NCBI GenBank assembly: GCA_937926105.1
Contig: CALANS010000217.1
Location: forward strand, 76,974 to 140,973
Length of the DNA: 64,000 nucleotides
Source: an uncultured Actinomycetes bacterium
Lineage (GTDB): Bacteria > Actinomycetota > Actinomycetes > Mycobacteriales > Nakamurellaceae
Direction of reading: 5' to 3'
Position 1 is the stretch's first letter. Every line of letters begins with the position of its first letter. Under the pieces are notes generated by a model that was given only the letters and a program-made list of their open reading frames with translations, did no database searches and had not been told where the DNA came from. Made by a program: the position numbers and the translations under genes. This document shows positions 44,098 through 52,424 of the stretch, in pieces.

Positions 44098-45123
44098 ATG
44101 CTGGACGGCGGGACCGGAACCCAAGGGTCGTGCAGGGCCGCGATGCCCATCGGGGCCATGTGCGGCCCCACTCAGGGCATTCGAGAGGGCGAATGGCGTG
44201 CCGCGCTGGACTGGGCGCGGCGCAACGGGCTTGAGGGCGTGTTGTTCCCGACGCCGCGCAGCGTCAGCCCGACGCTGGATGCCGGCGAATTGCGTGAGGT
44301 TGCGGCGGCAGCCGACGCCGAGGGCCTGTTCCTCGAGACCGGGATAGGGCTGCTGGGACCGGTTGCCGATCCCGCGGCCCTGCAGGAGGACTTGCGGTCG
44401 GCCATCGCGGCGGCCGCGGCGCTGGGCTGCGATCAGTTCTACGCCTACACCCGGACCGATCGGGACCCGGGACTGACCGTGCACCGGCAGCAGCTCGACC
44501 AGATCGCTGCCACCCTGGACCTGCTGCGGCCCGTCTTGACGGACTACGGGTGCCGACTGAATGTCAAGACTCACGAGGACCTCTCGTCGTTCGAGGTGCT
44601 GCAGCTGGTCGAAGATCGATCCGACCCCGATCACTTCGGGATCGGGTTGGACACCGCCAATCTCGTCGTGCGCGGCGAAGACCCGGTGCAGGCGACCCAC
44701 CGGCTGGCGCCCCACGTGCACCAGACCCAGCTGGAGGACGTGTCGCTGTTCTTCATCGACTCCGGCCTCCGGCGGCGCCTGCGGCCGTGCGGCGCCGGGG
44801 TGCTGGACTGGTCCGAGATCCTGTCCGTGCTGCTGGCACAGTCTCCGGCGCGCCACCTGGTCCTGGAGCAGCATCGCGGCCGCTTCGTCACCGAGATATT
44901 CGATGACGGCTGGTTCGCCGGAGAGCCGCACCTGCGCCCGGCGGAGCTGGCGCGGTTGGTGCGGCACACCGTGCGGTGCGAGGCGGACGCCCGGCACGGG
45001 ATCGGGCCCACCGACCAGCAGCTCGAGGCTGAACCCGACGACGCCGGCCGTGCGGAACAGGTGCGAAACAGCGTGTCGCACCTGCGATCCACCCTCAGCG
45101 CGATCGGGGCGGTGCAACCATGA
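44098..45123 (+). CDS. Sugar-phosphate isomerase/epimerase-like TIM-barrel protein
   Basis: 341 residues, an AP-endonuclease-2/xylose-isomerase-type barrel. NVKTHEDLSSFEVLQLVE, GIGLDTANLVVRGEDPVQATHRLAPHVHQTQLEDV and LVLEQHRGRF give the His, Glu and Asp metal ligands expected of this fold. It may isomerise or epimerise the sugar or sugar-acid part of the island's substrate, but this is inference. ATG 44098 lies only 3 bp after the operator, so the mRNA may be leaderless; ATG 44143 is an alternative start. The stop overlaps the next start by 4 bp. Confidence 0.7.
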   Translation: MLDGGTGTQGSCRAAMPIGAMCGPTQGIREGEWRAALDWARRNGLEGVLFPTPRSVSPTLDAGELREVAAAADAEGLFLETGIGLLGPVADPAALQEDLRSAIAAAAALGCDQFYAYTRTDRDPGLTVHRQQLDQIAATLDLLRPVLTDYGCRLNVKTHEDLSSFEVLQLVEDRSDPDHFGIGLDTANLVVRGEDPVQATHRLAPHVHQTQLEDVSLFFIDSGLRRRLRPCGAGVLDWSEILSVLLAQSPARHLVLEQHRGRFVTEIFDDGWFAGEPHLRPAELARLVRHTVRCEADARHGIGPTDQQLEAEPDDAGRAEQVRNSVSHLRSTLSAIGAVQP

Positions 45124-45992
45124 CGGTCGCCACCGTTGCCGCACCGAGGCGCCTGCTTCGTCGCCTCTCGTCGAAGGACTCGGTGCTGACGGCGGCGCTG
45201 GTCGGTGTTGCTCTGCTGGTGCTGATCGTGGTGTTCGGACCGATGATCTGGCACCTGCAGCCCAATGCGGTCGACCTGTCGGCACAGCTGACCGGGCCGT
45301 CCGGCGCCCACCCGCTCGGCACCGACGGGCTCGGCCGCGACATGCTGGCCCGGGTGCTGGTCGGTGCGCGCACCTCGCTCGGTGCCGGGCTCATCATCGC
45401 CCTGGCCGGGGCGGTACTCGGGTGTATCACGGGGCTGCTGGCCGGCGCGCTGGGAGGCTGGGTGGACACCGCGCTGACCTGGCTGACGAACTCGATCCTG
45501 TGCTTCCCCTCCATCATGCTCGCCATGGCCGTGGTGATGGCCATGCAGCCCGGCGTCACTGCCGTGGTGATCGGCCTGTCGATCCACTCGTTCCCGTGGT
45601 ACATGCGAACGCTGCGAGGCGAGGTGCTGCGCATCTCGTCTCTGGATTTCGTCAAGTCCACCAACGCCATTGGGGCAACTCGGCGCCGGATCCTGTTCGT
45701 GCACATCTTCCCGCACCTGATCTCGACCATCCTGCTGCAGATGGCCGCGGTCTTCGGGGCGTCCGTCCTCGCGTTGGCCGCCCTGGGATTCCTCGGCATG
45801 GGCGCGCAGCCGCCCACCGCGGAACTGGGCGCCATGATCACCGACGGCCAGCAGTACTTCCTGACCGGCCAATGGTGGATCTCGGGCTTTCCGGGGTTGG
45901 TGCTGCTGATCGCGGTATCGCTGACGACCGTCATCGCGGACCGGGCACGGGATCTGCTCGATCCGCGCGGCAAGTTCGTCGTGGCCGAGTAG
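45120..45992 (+). CDS. Oligopeptide-type ABC permease (DppC-like)
   Basis: 290 residues with six helices. HPLGTDGLGRDMLARVLVGARTSLGAG is the DppC/OppC signature, and the EAA loop lies near MRTLRGEVLRISSLDFVKSTNAIGATRRRILFVHIFPHL. The N-terminus is short and cytosolic. It couples translationally to the isomerase gene (ATGA). The usual order B-C is reversed here: this C-type gene comes first. Confidence 0.9.
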   Translation: MTVATVAAPRRLLRRLSSKDSVLTAALVGVALLVLIVVFGPMIWHLQPNAVDLSAQLTGPSGAHPLGTDGLGRDMLARVLVGARTSLGAGLIIALAGAVLGCITGLLAGALGGWVDTALTWLTNSILCFPSIMLAMAVVMAMQPGVTAVVIGLSIHSFPWYMRTLRGEVLRISSLDFVKSTNAIGATRRRILFVHIFPHLISTILLQMAAVFGASVLALAALGFLGMGAQPPTAELGAMITDGQQYFLTGQWWISGFPGLVLLIAVSLTTVIADRARDLLDPRGKFVVAE

Positions 45993-46002
45993 GGAGGTGC
46001 CG

Positions 46003-47019
46003 ATGACCACCCTGATCCTGCGACGCCTCGGCGTGGCCCTCGCGACCGTGTTCGGCGCATCGATGTTCTCGTTCCTGGTGCTGCGCAAGCTGCCTGGCGA
46101 TCCTGCACGGCTGGTCGGCGGTGAGCTGGCGGACGAGACCACCATCGCCAACCTGCGTGCGGCCATGGGTCTGAACAAGCCGCTGCCGGCGCAGTACTGG
46201 GACTACCTGACCCATTTGGTGCGCGGCGACCTCGGATTCTCCTACAGCATGGGGCAGCCGGTGGCGACGCTGGTCCGCACCCGGCTGCCGGCGAGCATCG
46301 AACTGGGCATCACCGCCGTGCTGATCGCGGTGATCTGGGCGACCAGCTACGCGGCCTTCGCGGTCTATCGGCGCAGGCGCGGCGTCGACACCTCCCTCCG
46401 GGTGACCTCGTCGATCGCGATGGGCTCGCCCTCGTTCTGGTTGGCGCTGGTGCTGATCCTGGTGCTGTCGGTCAAGCTGGGCATCTTTCCGGGTCCCGAG
46501 GGTCGGCTCTCACCCAGCCTGAGCCCGCCGCCGACGCGGACCGGCCTCTACACGCTCGACGCGCTGTTGGCCGGACAGTTCTCCACCTTCTTCAATGCCC
46601 TGTGGCACCTGATCCTGCCGGGGTTCACGATCGCGGTGGGCCCGTTCGCCTTCATCAGCCGGTTGTTCCGATCCCAGCTGCGCAACAGCGTTCGCGAACC
46701 GTTCGCGCTGGTGGCGCGCAGCCGTGGGCTGACCCGCCGCAAGGTGTTCCTGCGGCATGTCGTGCCCAATTCGCTGCTGCCGCTGGTAGCGGTGACGTCG
46801 ATGCTGGTGGCCGAGCTGATGACCGGCAGCGTGCTGGTGGAGAAGGTGTTCGCCTGGCCGGGCGTCGGTTCGCTGACCGTCGACGCCATTTTGCAGAAGG
46901 ACTTCTCGGTGGTGCAGGGAGTGATCCTGCTCAGCGCGGTGCTGTACGTCACCGCCAGCTTCCTGGCCGACATTGCCTACGTCGTCATTGATCCTCGAGT
47001 GCGGGTAGGTGCGCACTGA
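46003..47019 (+). CDS. Oligopeptide-type ABC permease (DppB-like)
   Basis: 338 residues with six helices. The start ILRRLGVALATVFGASMFSFLVLRKLPGDPARL and EAA region FALVARSRGLTRRKVFLRHVVPNSLLPLV are typical of DppB/OppB. SD GGGAGG at 45992-45997 selects ATG 46003 over GTG 45997. Forms the membrane pore with the DppC-like protein. Confidence 0.9.
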   Translation: MTTLILRRLGVALATVFGASMFSFLVLRKLPGDPARLVGGELADETTIANLRAAMGLNKPLPAQYWDYLTHLVRGDLGFSYSMGQPVATLVRTRLPASIELGITAVLIAVIWATSYAAFAVYRRRRGVDTSLRVTSSIAMGSPSFWLALVLILVLSVKLGIFPGPEGRLSPSLSPPPTRTGLYTLDALLAGQFSTFFNALWHLILPGFTIAVGPFAFISRLFRSQLRNSVREPFALVARSRGLTRRKVFLRHVVPNSLLPLVAVTSMLVAELMTGSVLVEKVFAWPGVGSLTVDAILQKDFSVVQGVILLSAVLYVTASFLADIAYVVIDPRVRVGAH

Positions 47020-47020
47020 T

Positions 47021-48100
47021 ATGAATGCCCCCGTGTCCGCACCATCCGACCCGGCTGTGTCCGGGCTCGCAGTGGATCCGCCGGTGCCCGACGAGCGCGA
47101 GAAGCTGCTGGAGGTACGCGGATTGCGCACCGAGTTCGCCACGTCGCGCGGCACCGTCGCGGCCGTCCGGGATGTCGACCTGGTGGTGCATCGCCGGGAA
47201 CGGATGGCGATCGTCGGCGAGTCCGGGTCGGGCAAGTCCGCGATGGCGATGTCGATCGTGGGATTGCTGCAACCACCCGGCAGGGTGGTCGGCGGGCAGG
47301 TGCTGCTCGGCGGGAAGGATCTGCGGGGCCTGTCGGACCGGGAATGGTCGAAGGTTCGCGGGCGGCGCATCTCGCTGGTCTTCCAGGACGCCATGAGCGC
47401 GCTGGACCCGATCCGGACGATCGGATCGCAGATGACCGAGTCGATCAGGACGCACCAGGCGATCAGCAAGCGGGTGGCCCGGTCGCAGGCGGTGGACCTG
47501 CTGGGCGAGGTGGGGGTCAGCAACGCCCGGCAGCGGCTGTCGGACTACCCCCATCAGTACTCGGGCGGCATGCGTCAGCGGGTGCTGATAGCGATGGCGC
47601 TGGCGAACTCCCCGGAGCTGGTCATCGCGGACGAGCCCACGACGGCACTGGACGTGACGACCCAGGCGCAGGTGCTGGAACTGCTCGATCGACTGGTCAC
47701 GGATCGGGGCGCGGCGCTGATGCTGATCACTCACAACCTGGGGATCGTGGCCGGTTATTGCGACATCGTCAAGGTGATGTACTTCGGCAAATTCGTCGAG
47801 GAGAGCACGAGTGCCGAGCTGTTCCGGGCGCCGGCGCATCCCTACTCCCGCGAGTTGAGCAAGTGCGTGCTGCGCACCGATCAGGAGGTGCAGGGCCGGC
47901 TGGCCACCATTCCCGGATCGCTGCCGGACCCGACGGAGCCCGTCACCGGATGTTCCTTCGAACCCCGATGTCCGGTGGGCCATGGCAATCCGCTGTGTCG
48001 GGGGACCGAGCCGGTGATGCTGCCATTTGGGCCACCACAGGCCGATCACCGATCAAGCTGCCACTTCTCCGGCAAGCTCACCGCGGACGCCGACTCATGA
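47021..48100 (+). CDS. Oligopeptide-type ABC ATPase (DppD-like)
   Basis: 359 residues. Walker A GESGSGKS, Q-loop FQDAMSALDPI, signature YSGGMRQRVLIAMAL, Walker B VIADEPTTALDVT and switch LITHNLGIVAGYCD are all in place. The C-terminal GCSFEPRCP with the Cys-containing extension is typical of DppD/OppD and may hold an Fe-S cluster. ATG 47021 lies 1 bp after the DppB stop; GTG 47009 is possible. Confidence 0.9.
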   Translation: MNAPVSAPSDPAVSGLAVDPPVPDEREKLLEVRGLRTEFATSRGTVAAVRDVDLVVHRRERMAIVGESGSGKSAMAMSIVGLLQPPGRVVGGQVLLGGKDLRGLSDREWSKVRGRRISLVFQDAMSALDPIRTIGSQMTESIRTHQAISKRVARSQAVDLLGEVGVSNARQRLSDYPHQYSGGMRQRVLIAMALANSPELVIADEPTTALDVTTQAQVLELLDRLVTDRGAALMLITHNLGIVAGYCDIVKVMYFGKFVEESTSAELFRAPAHPYSRELSKCVLRTDQEVQGRLATIPGSLPDPTEPVTGCSFEPRCPVGHGNPLCRGTEPVMLPFGPPQADHRSSCHFSGKLTADADS

Positions 48101-49113
48101 CGCCGGCCTCCACGATTCCCGGCGGTGGCCCAGTCGCGGCACCATCGGGCAGCGACACCGACATCCTGCTGCGGGTGCAGGGGCTGTGCAAGTCGTTCGG
48201 TGGCGGCCGGGGCAAGCTGTTCGGTCGGGAGCGCGCCCTGGTGCGCGCGGTGAACGACGTCTCCTTCGAGGTGAAGCGCGGCCAGACCCTGGGCCTGGTG
48301 GGGGAATCCGGCTCGGGGAAGTCGACGGCTGCCTCGTGCGTGCTGCGCCTGCAACAACCCGATGCGGGCCGGGTGGAGCTCGATGGCATCGACGTGCTGG
48401 CCCAGTCCCAGGGCGGCCTGCGGCAGTTGCGCTCCCGAATGCAGATGGTCTTCCAGGATCCCTACGGTTCGCTCGACCCCCGGTTCTCGGTGCTCAAGCT
48501 TGTTGAAGAGCCGCTACTGGTGCACGGTGTGCGCGATCCGGAGGAACGGCGTACTCGCGCGCTCAGTACCCTGGAACGCGTTGGCCTATCGCCACATCAG
48601 GCCGAGCGTAACGCGCACGCATTCTCTGGGGGTCAGCGCCAGCGGATTGCGATCGCGCGCGCCCTGGTCCTCAATCCGGATCTGGTGGTGCTGGATGAAC
48701 CCGTCACCGCACTGGACGTCTCGGTCCAGGCTCAGGTGCTCAACCTGCTCGTCGACCTACAACGGGATCTGGGCCTGACCTACCTGTTCATCGTGCACGA
48801 CCTGGCGGTGGCGCGTTACGTCTGCCACCGGATCGCGGTGATGCGGCTCGGCCGGATCGTGGAACTCGCCGATTCCGACGAGCTGTTCTCCCACCCGATC
48901 CACCCGTACACGAATTCGCTGCTGCTGGCAGCGCCGGTCCCGGATCCGGAGGTCATGCGCACCGTCCGGGCGGCATTGCAGGCTGGCCAGGGTGCCGGAT
49001 CGGCCACCGGTATCGGTGACGGCGATGTGCAGGACCGGCTCGAGGCGCAACGGGATGCGTCGGCCATGGCGGACCTGACGGAGGTCCGCCCCGGGCACTG
49101 GGTGGCCCGCTAG
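48097..49113 (+). CDS. Oligopeptide-type ABC ATPase (DppF-like)
   Basis: 338 residues. Walker A GESGSGKST, FQDPYGSLDPRFSVLKLVEEPLLVH, signature FSGGQRQRIAIARAL, Walker B VVLDEPVTALDVSVQ. Typical OppF/DppF partner ATPase. Starts at ATG 48097, overlapping the DppD stop as ATGA. The last 40 residues are a variable tail. Confidence 0.9.
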   Translation: MTPASTIPGGGPVAAPSGSDTDILLRVQGLCKSFGGGRGKLFGRERALVRAVNDVSFEVKRGQTLGLVGESGSGKSTAASCVLRLQQPDAGRVELDGIDVLAQSQGGLRQLRSRMQMVFQDPYGSLDPRFSVLKLVEEPLLVHGVRDPEERRTRALSTLERVGLSPHQAERNAHAFSGGQRQRIAIARALVLNPDLVVLDEPVTALDVSVQAQVLNLLVDLQRDLGLTYLFIVHDLAVARYVCHRIAVMRLGRIVELADSDELFSHPIHPYTNSLLLAAPVPDPEVMRTVRAALQAGQGAGSATGIGDGDVQDRLEAQRDASAMADLTEVRPGHWVAR

Positions 49114-49177
49114 CCCCGACGGCGTCATGGCGCCGGCGGGCGTTTACAGGTTCAGTTCCTCAAGCATGGGAGGTGTG

Positions 49178-50299
49178 ATGTCAGGCGAACCAACGGCGGT
49201 AGAAGTCGACGCCGTGCTGGCACCGTTGGAGCATTCTCGCGACGTCTCCGGGATCGCGAAGCTGGTCGCCGACGGACGGCTGAACCCCGACGAGGTGGTG
49301 GCGGTCACGGGAAAGACCGAGGGTTGTACGCCGGGGGAGACCAGTCGTATCGACGCCGACCACGCCATCCGTCGATTCCTGTCCGACCACGGCAGCCGAA
49401 ACGACCGGCAGATCGAGCAGATACCGATGGTGTTCACTGCCGGCGGCGTGGGCATCCTGGCTCCGCAGGTGGTCATCTACAGCCGCCGCCCGTCCGAGCC
49501 TGCTCCCGACAATGCCCCGCGGCTGGCAATCGGCACCGCCCGCTCGCAGTTGATGCAACCCGAATGGACCGGGACGTCCCGGGTGATCGAGGTGACCGCC
49601 GAGGCGGTCGTCGCCGCCGCCGACGAGGCCGGGATCGCGCCCACCGACGCCGAGTTCGTGGTCGGGAAGGCCTACCACGTACCGCAGGCGGAGTTGGCCG
49701 AGGCGCGCGCCCAGGGCCATTCGATTCCCGAGTTCGACGACCGAACCCTGTTCCGCAAGACCAGTGGCAGTGCCGGCCTGGGGATTGCCGTGGCGACCGA
49801 GGGCCTGGCGGTGCCGCGCGGCGAGGACGTCGGCGTGCAGATGGACCTGTGGTCCGGGCGAGCCTGCGTGTCCGCCAACCCCTGGGAGCCGGTGGGTGGG
49901 GATGGCCCACACACCCAGCTGGTGCTGCTGGGCAATCGCGCCGGTGCGGGCGGGCGGCTGCGGGTCGGGCACTCCGTCGTCGCCGATCTGCTGGACGTCG
50001 AGGCACTACCGCGCGCACTTCGCCGGGCAGGTCTGGAGGTGGGCTCCGGACCGTTGACGCCCGAGCAACGAGCGCGCGTGGTCGCTCTGTACGTCAAGAT
50101 CGGCCCGCCGCCCAGCGGACGGCTGCGTGGTCGACGTCAGGTGGTCGACAACCCCGGCTACGGCAGTGAGGTGAAGGCCGCCGTGGCCGGGATGTACGCC
50201 GCGTGGCTGCAGGACAATCTGATGTTCATCTCCGGCGGTGCAACCCACCAGGGTCCGCCCGGCGGCGGGACCCTCGCCGTGGTCGTCGACGTCGGGTAA
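49178..50299 (+). CDS. Ring-opening amidohydrolase (cyanuric acid hydrolase / barbiturase family)
   Basis: 373 residues. In this family three repeated domains around a pseudo-threefold axis each carry a Lys and a Ser. The three Lys are recognisable at VTGKTEG (Lys46), VVGKAYHVP (Lys164) and LYVKIGPPPSG (Lys307). The third Ser is in FISGGATHQGPPGGG (Ser352). In the first domain the usual SGG is TAGG (Ala88), and around the nucleophile the usual SALG reads SAGLG (residues 198-202). Members open cyanuric acid or barbiturate by amide hydrolysis. The SD GGGAGG sets ATG 49178. Last gene of the importer operon; a hairpin follows. Confidence 0.88.
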   Translation: MSGEPTAVEVDAVLAPLEHSRDVSGIAKLVADGRLNPDEVVAVTGKTEGCTPGETSRIDADHAIRRFLSDHGSRNDRQIEQIPMVFTAGGVGILAPQVVIYSRRPSEPAPDNAPRLAIGTARSQLMQPEWTGTSRVIEVTAEAVVAAADEAGIAPTDAEFVVGKAYHVPQAELAEARAQGHSIPEFDDRTLFRKTSGSAGLGIAVATEGLAVPRGEDVGVQMDLWSGRACVSANPWEPVGGDGPHTQLVLLGNRAGAGGRLRVGHSVVADLLDVEALPRALRRAGLEVGSGPLTPEQRARVVALYVKIGPPPSGRLRGRRQVVDNPGYGSEVKAAVAGMYAAWLQDNLMFISGGATHQGPPGGGTLAVVVDVG

Positions 50300-50403
50300 T
50301 CGCAGTCTGATCGCCGCCTGATGACGGGGGAGCCCGTCTGATTTCCGGGCTCCGCCGGCGCCCCTCGGTGGGTGGCCGGTCGTCTGTCCGGGCCCGACCC
50401 GAG

Positions 50404-50445
50404 GTGCCCCGTCGAAATTATCGGGGCGGAATTTCGTCGGGGCAC
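50404..50445. terminator. Inverted repeat after the ring-opening amidohydrolase gene
   Basis: Arms at 50404-50419 and 50430-50445 (GTGCCCCGTCGAAATT against GTGCCCCGACGAAATT after reverse complement, 15 of 16) enclose a 10-nt loop. It lies between the end of the importer operon and operator copy 2, fitting a terminator that separates the two units. Confidence 0.6.
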
Positions 50446-50457
50446 TATCGCAAACAA

Positions 50458-50478
50458 CAGACGTCTGGTAATCATATG
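50458..50478. promoter_or_regulatory. Operator copy 2
   Basis: CAGACGTCTGGTAATCATA (50458-50476) is identical over 19 nt to the sequence at 44074-44092. The palindrome part CGTCTGGTAATCATATG (50462-50478) matches CGTMTGRTWAYCAKACG at 16 of 17. It lies 128 bp upstream of the binding-protein gene. No clear -35/-10 pair is visible; the TAATCAT inside could serve as a -10. Confidence 0.7.
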
Positions 50479-50605
50479 ACGTGATGGACCGTGGTGGGTT
50501 GACGGACGGGCGCAGGCAGTGGTCCCGGCGGTCCTGCCGCCCCCGAACGTCACCCCAGCGTCATCCACCTATCCGGATCGGCACCGCCTTTGGAAAGGAA
50601 GAACC

Positions 50606-52309
50606 ATGAGCGCAGTGCATCCCACCCGCGTGCGCCGCGGCCTGCGAGCAGTCGGCAGTATCGGCGTCGCGTTGCTGATGCTGGTCGGCACCGCATGTAG
50701 CACCGCGGAGAGCCCCACCACCTCGTCGGGAGCGACGGCTCCGGCAGGCAGCTCCGGTGCCACCGGCTCGGCCGGTTCCACGGGAGGAGGCGGTGAACAG
50801 CCCGGCGAGCGGCCGTTTACCGTCAACTGGAACACCAACATCACCAGCCTGGACCCCGCGTTCGTCTGCCCTGGGGACGACAACAGCCTCGCGTCGAACT
50901 TCTACGGCCATCTCGTGCAGTTGGCGACCATCGACGAGGGTGACGGGGTGACGGTGGCGGACAACGCCGTCACCCACATCAAGCCGGACCTGGCCACCAG
51001 TTGGACGATGTCCGACGACGGCAAGACCTATACCTTCACGCTGCGCAAGGGCGCGAAGTTCGCCAATGGCGACCCGCTGGACGCCGAGGCGGTCAAGTAC
51101 TCCCTGGACCGCACCATCAAGATGGGAGCGTGCGGCGCGCTGTCGCTCCAGGTCGGCATCACCGACCCCCCGCTATTTGAAAAGGTCGAGGCGCCCGACG
51201 CGACCACGGTCATCATTCACCTGCGGGAGCCCAACCCGAACGTCCTCTACACGTTGGCCTTCAGCCGCGGGTCGATCTACGACCCGAAGGTGGTGGAGGC
51301 CAATGGTGGGGTACAGGCGGGTGAGCCGAACAAGTACCTGACCTCGCACACCGCCAGCAGCAGTGGTCCGTACGTGCTCAAGGAGTATGTGCCGAACAAC
51401 CACGCGATCTTGGAGCGGAACCCGAACTACTACGGTGAGCCGGCCAAGGAGCCGGTGGTCCGGATCAATTTCGTGACGTCGGTGCCGACCCTGCTGCTGC
51501 AGGCAGAAAATGGCCAGGCGGACGTGACGTTGGGGCTGCCGCCGCAGAGCGTGAAGAGCCTGGACGGCAAGGCCTGCTGCAAGGTGGTGACGGCGCCGAG
51601 CATTTCGCCGGTGACGGTGTCGATGAACTACAACGGCCCCACCACCAACAACGTCAAGTTCCGGGAGGCGCTGACCTATGCGGTGCCCTACCAGGAGATC
51701 ATCCAGAAGATCGCCTACGGATACGGCGACTCCTACTACGGCCCGCTGGTGCCGGGGATGTCGGGCTTCAAGGCTGATCTGGAACCCGCCCGGGCCTACG
51801 ACCCGGACAAGGCCAAACAACTGATCGCCGAGTCCGGCCTGAAGAACCCCACCCTGAGCCTGATGATCAACCCGACGTCGCCCGGGGTGTCGGACATCGC
51901 GTCGCTGCTGCAATCCGCGTGGCAGGCCATCGGCGTCAACGTCAAGCTGGATGCCAAGGCCCCGGCCGACTTCAGCACGCTGTTCAACGACGGCAAGTAC
52001 CAGTCGGCGCTGCTGTTCGAGAACAGCCTGGGGATCGGCAGCTACGAGCTCTACAAGAAGATGTCCTGCGGTAGCCCGTTCAACAACCAGCACATCTGCA
52101 TCCCGGGCAGCGAGCCGCTGATGGAGAAGCTAACCAAGAGCCCCGATGCTCAGACGCAGCAGCCCATCATCGACGACCTGGTCAAGCTGTGGTTGGAGAA
52201 CTCTCCGACGGTCATCCTCTACCGCGCTCGGTTCACCGCCGTGCTCGGCAAGGACGTCAAGAACTTCGCCTACCACCCGAACCTGCGGGTATCCGAGTGG
52301 TCCCGCTGA
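50606..52309 (+). CDS. ABC substrate-binding lipoprotein, family 5 (DppA/OppA-like)
   Basis: 567 residues. Lipobox VGTAC (Cys31), a Ser/Gly/Thr linker and the SBP family 5 fold: ITSLDPAFVC, KPDLATSWTMSDDGKTYTFTLRKGAKFANGDPLDAEAVKYSLDR, and the C-terminal NFAYHPNLRVSEWSR. It delivers the substrate to the DppCBDF-like importer, although it is in a separate unit downstream. The domain count and length are normal. A broken duplicate lies at 59067-59398. ATG 50606 has AAGGAAG upstream. Confidence 0.9.
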   Translation: MSAVHPTRVRRGLRAVGSIGVALLMLVGTACSTAESPTTSSGATAPAGSSGATGSAGSTGGGGEQPGERPFTVNWNTNITSLDPAFVCPGDDNSLASNFYGHLVQLATIDEGDGVTVADNAVTHIKPDLATSWTMSDDGKTYTFTLRKGAKFANGDPLDAEAVKYSLDRTIKMGACGALSLQVGITDPPLFEKVEAPDATTVIIHLREPNPNVLYTLAFSRGSIYDPKVVEANGGVQAGEPNKYLTSHTASSSGPYVLKEYVPNNHAILERNPNYYGEPAKEPVVRINFVTSVPTLLLQAENGQADVTLGLPPQSVKSLDGKACCKVVTAPSISPVTVSMNYNGPTTNNVKFREALTYAVPYQEIIQKIAYGYGDSYYGPLVPGMSGFKADLEPARAYDPDKAKQLIAESGLKNPTLSLMINPTSPGVSDIASLLQSAWQAIGVNVKLDAKAPADFSTLFNDGKYQSALLFENSLGIGSYELYKKMSCGSPFNNQHICIPGSEPLMEKLTKSPDAQTQQPIIDDLVKLWLENSPTVILYRARFTAVLGKDVKNFAYHPNLRVSEWSR

Positions 52310-52343
52310 GCAGGTCCACCCGCACTGACAAGGAGTACCAGCC

Positions 52344-52424
52344 ATGATGATCGGTGTCGGCGGACCGGGAGTCCCCGGGCCAAACCGGCGGCCGTCGGCA
52401 GCTACTCCAGCGAACTGCCGATGA
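52344..52424 (+). CDS. Small ORF (26 aa) coupled to the racemase gene
   Basis: ATG 52344 follows AAGGAG at 52330-52335 (8-bp spacing), a better SD than any at the racemase start. The frame runs 26 codons (MMIGVGGPGVPGPNRRPSAA then TPANCR) and its TGA overlaps the racemase ATG as ATGA. It could be a leader peptide giving translational coupling, or a residue of a lost gene. No homology is apparent. Confidence 0.4.
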   Translation: MMIGVGGPGVPGPNRRPSAATPANCR

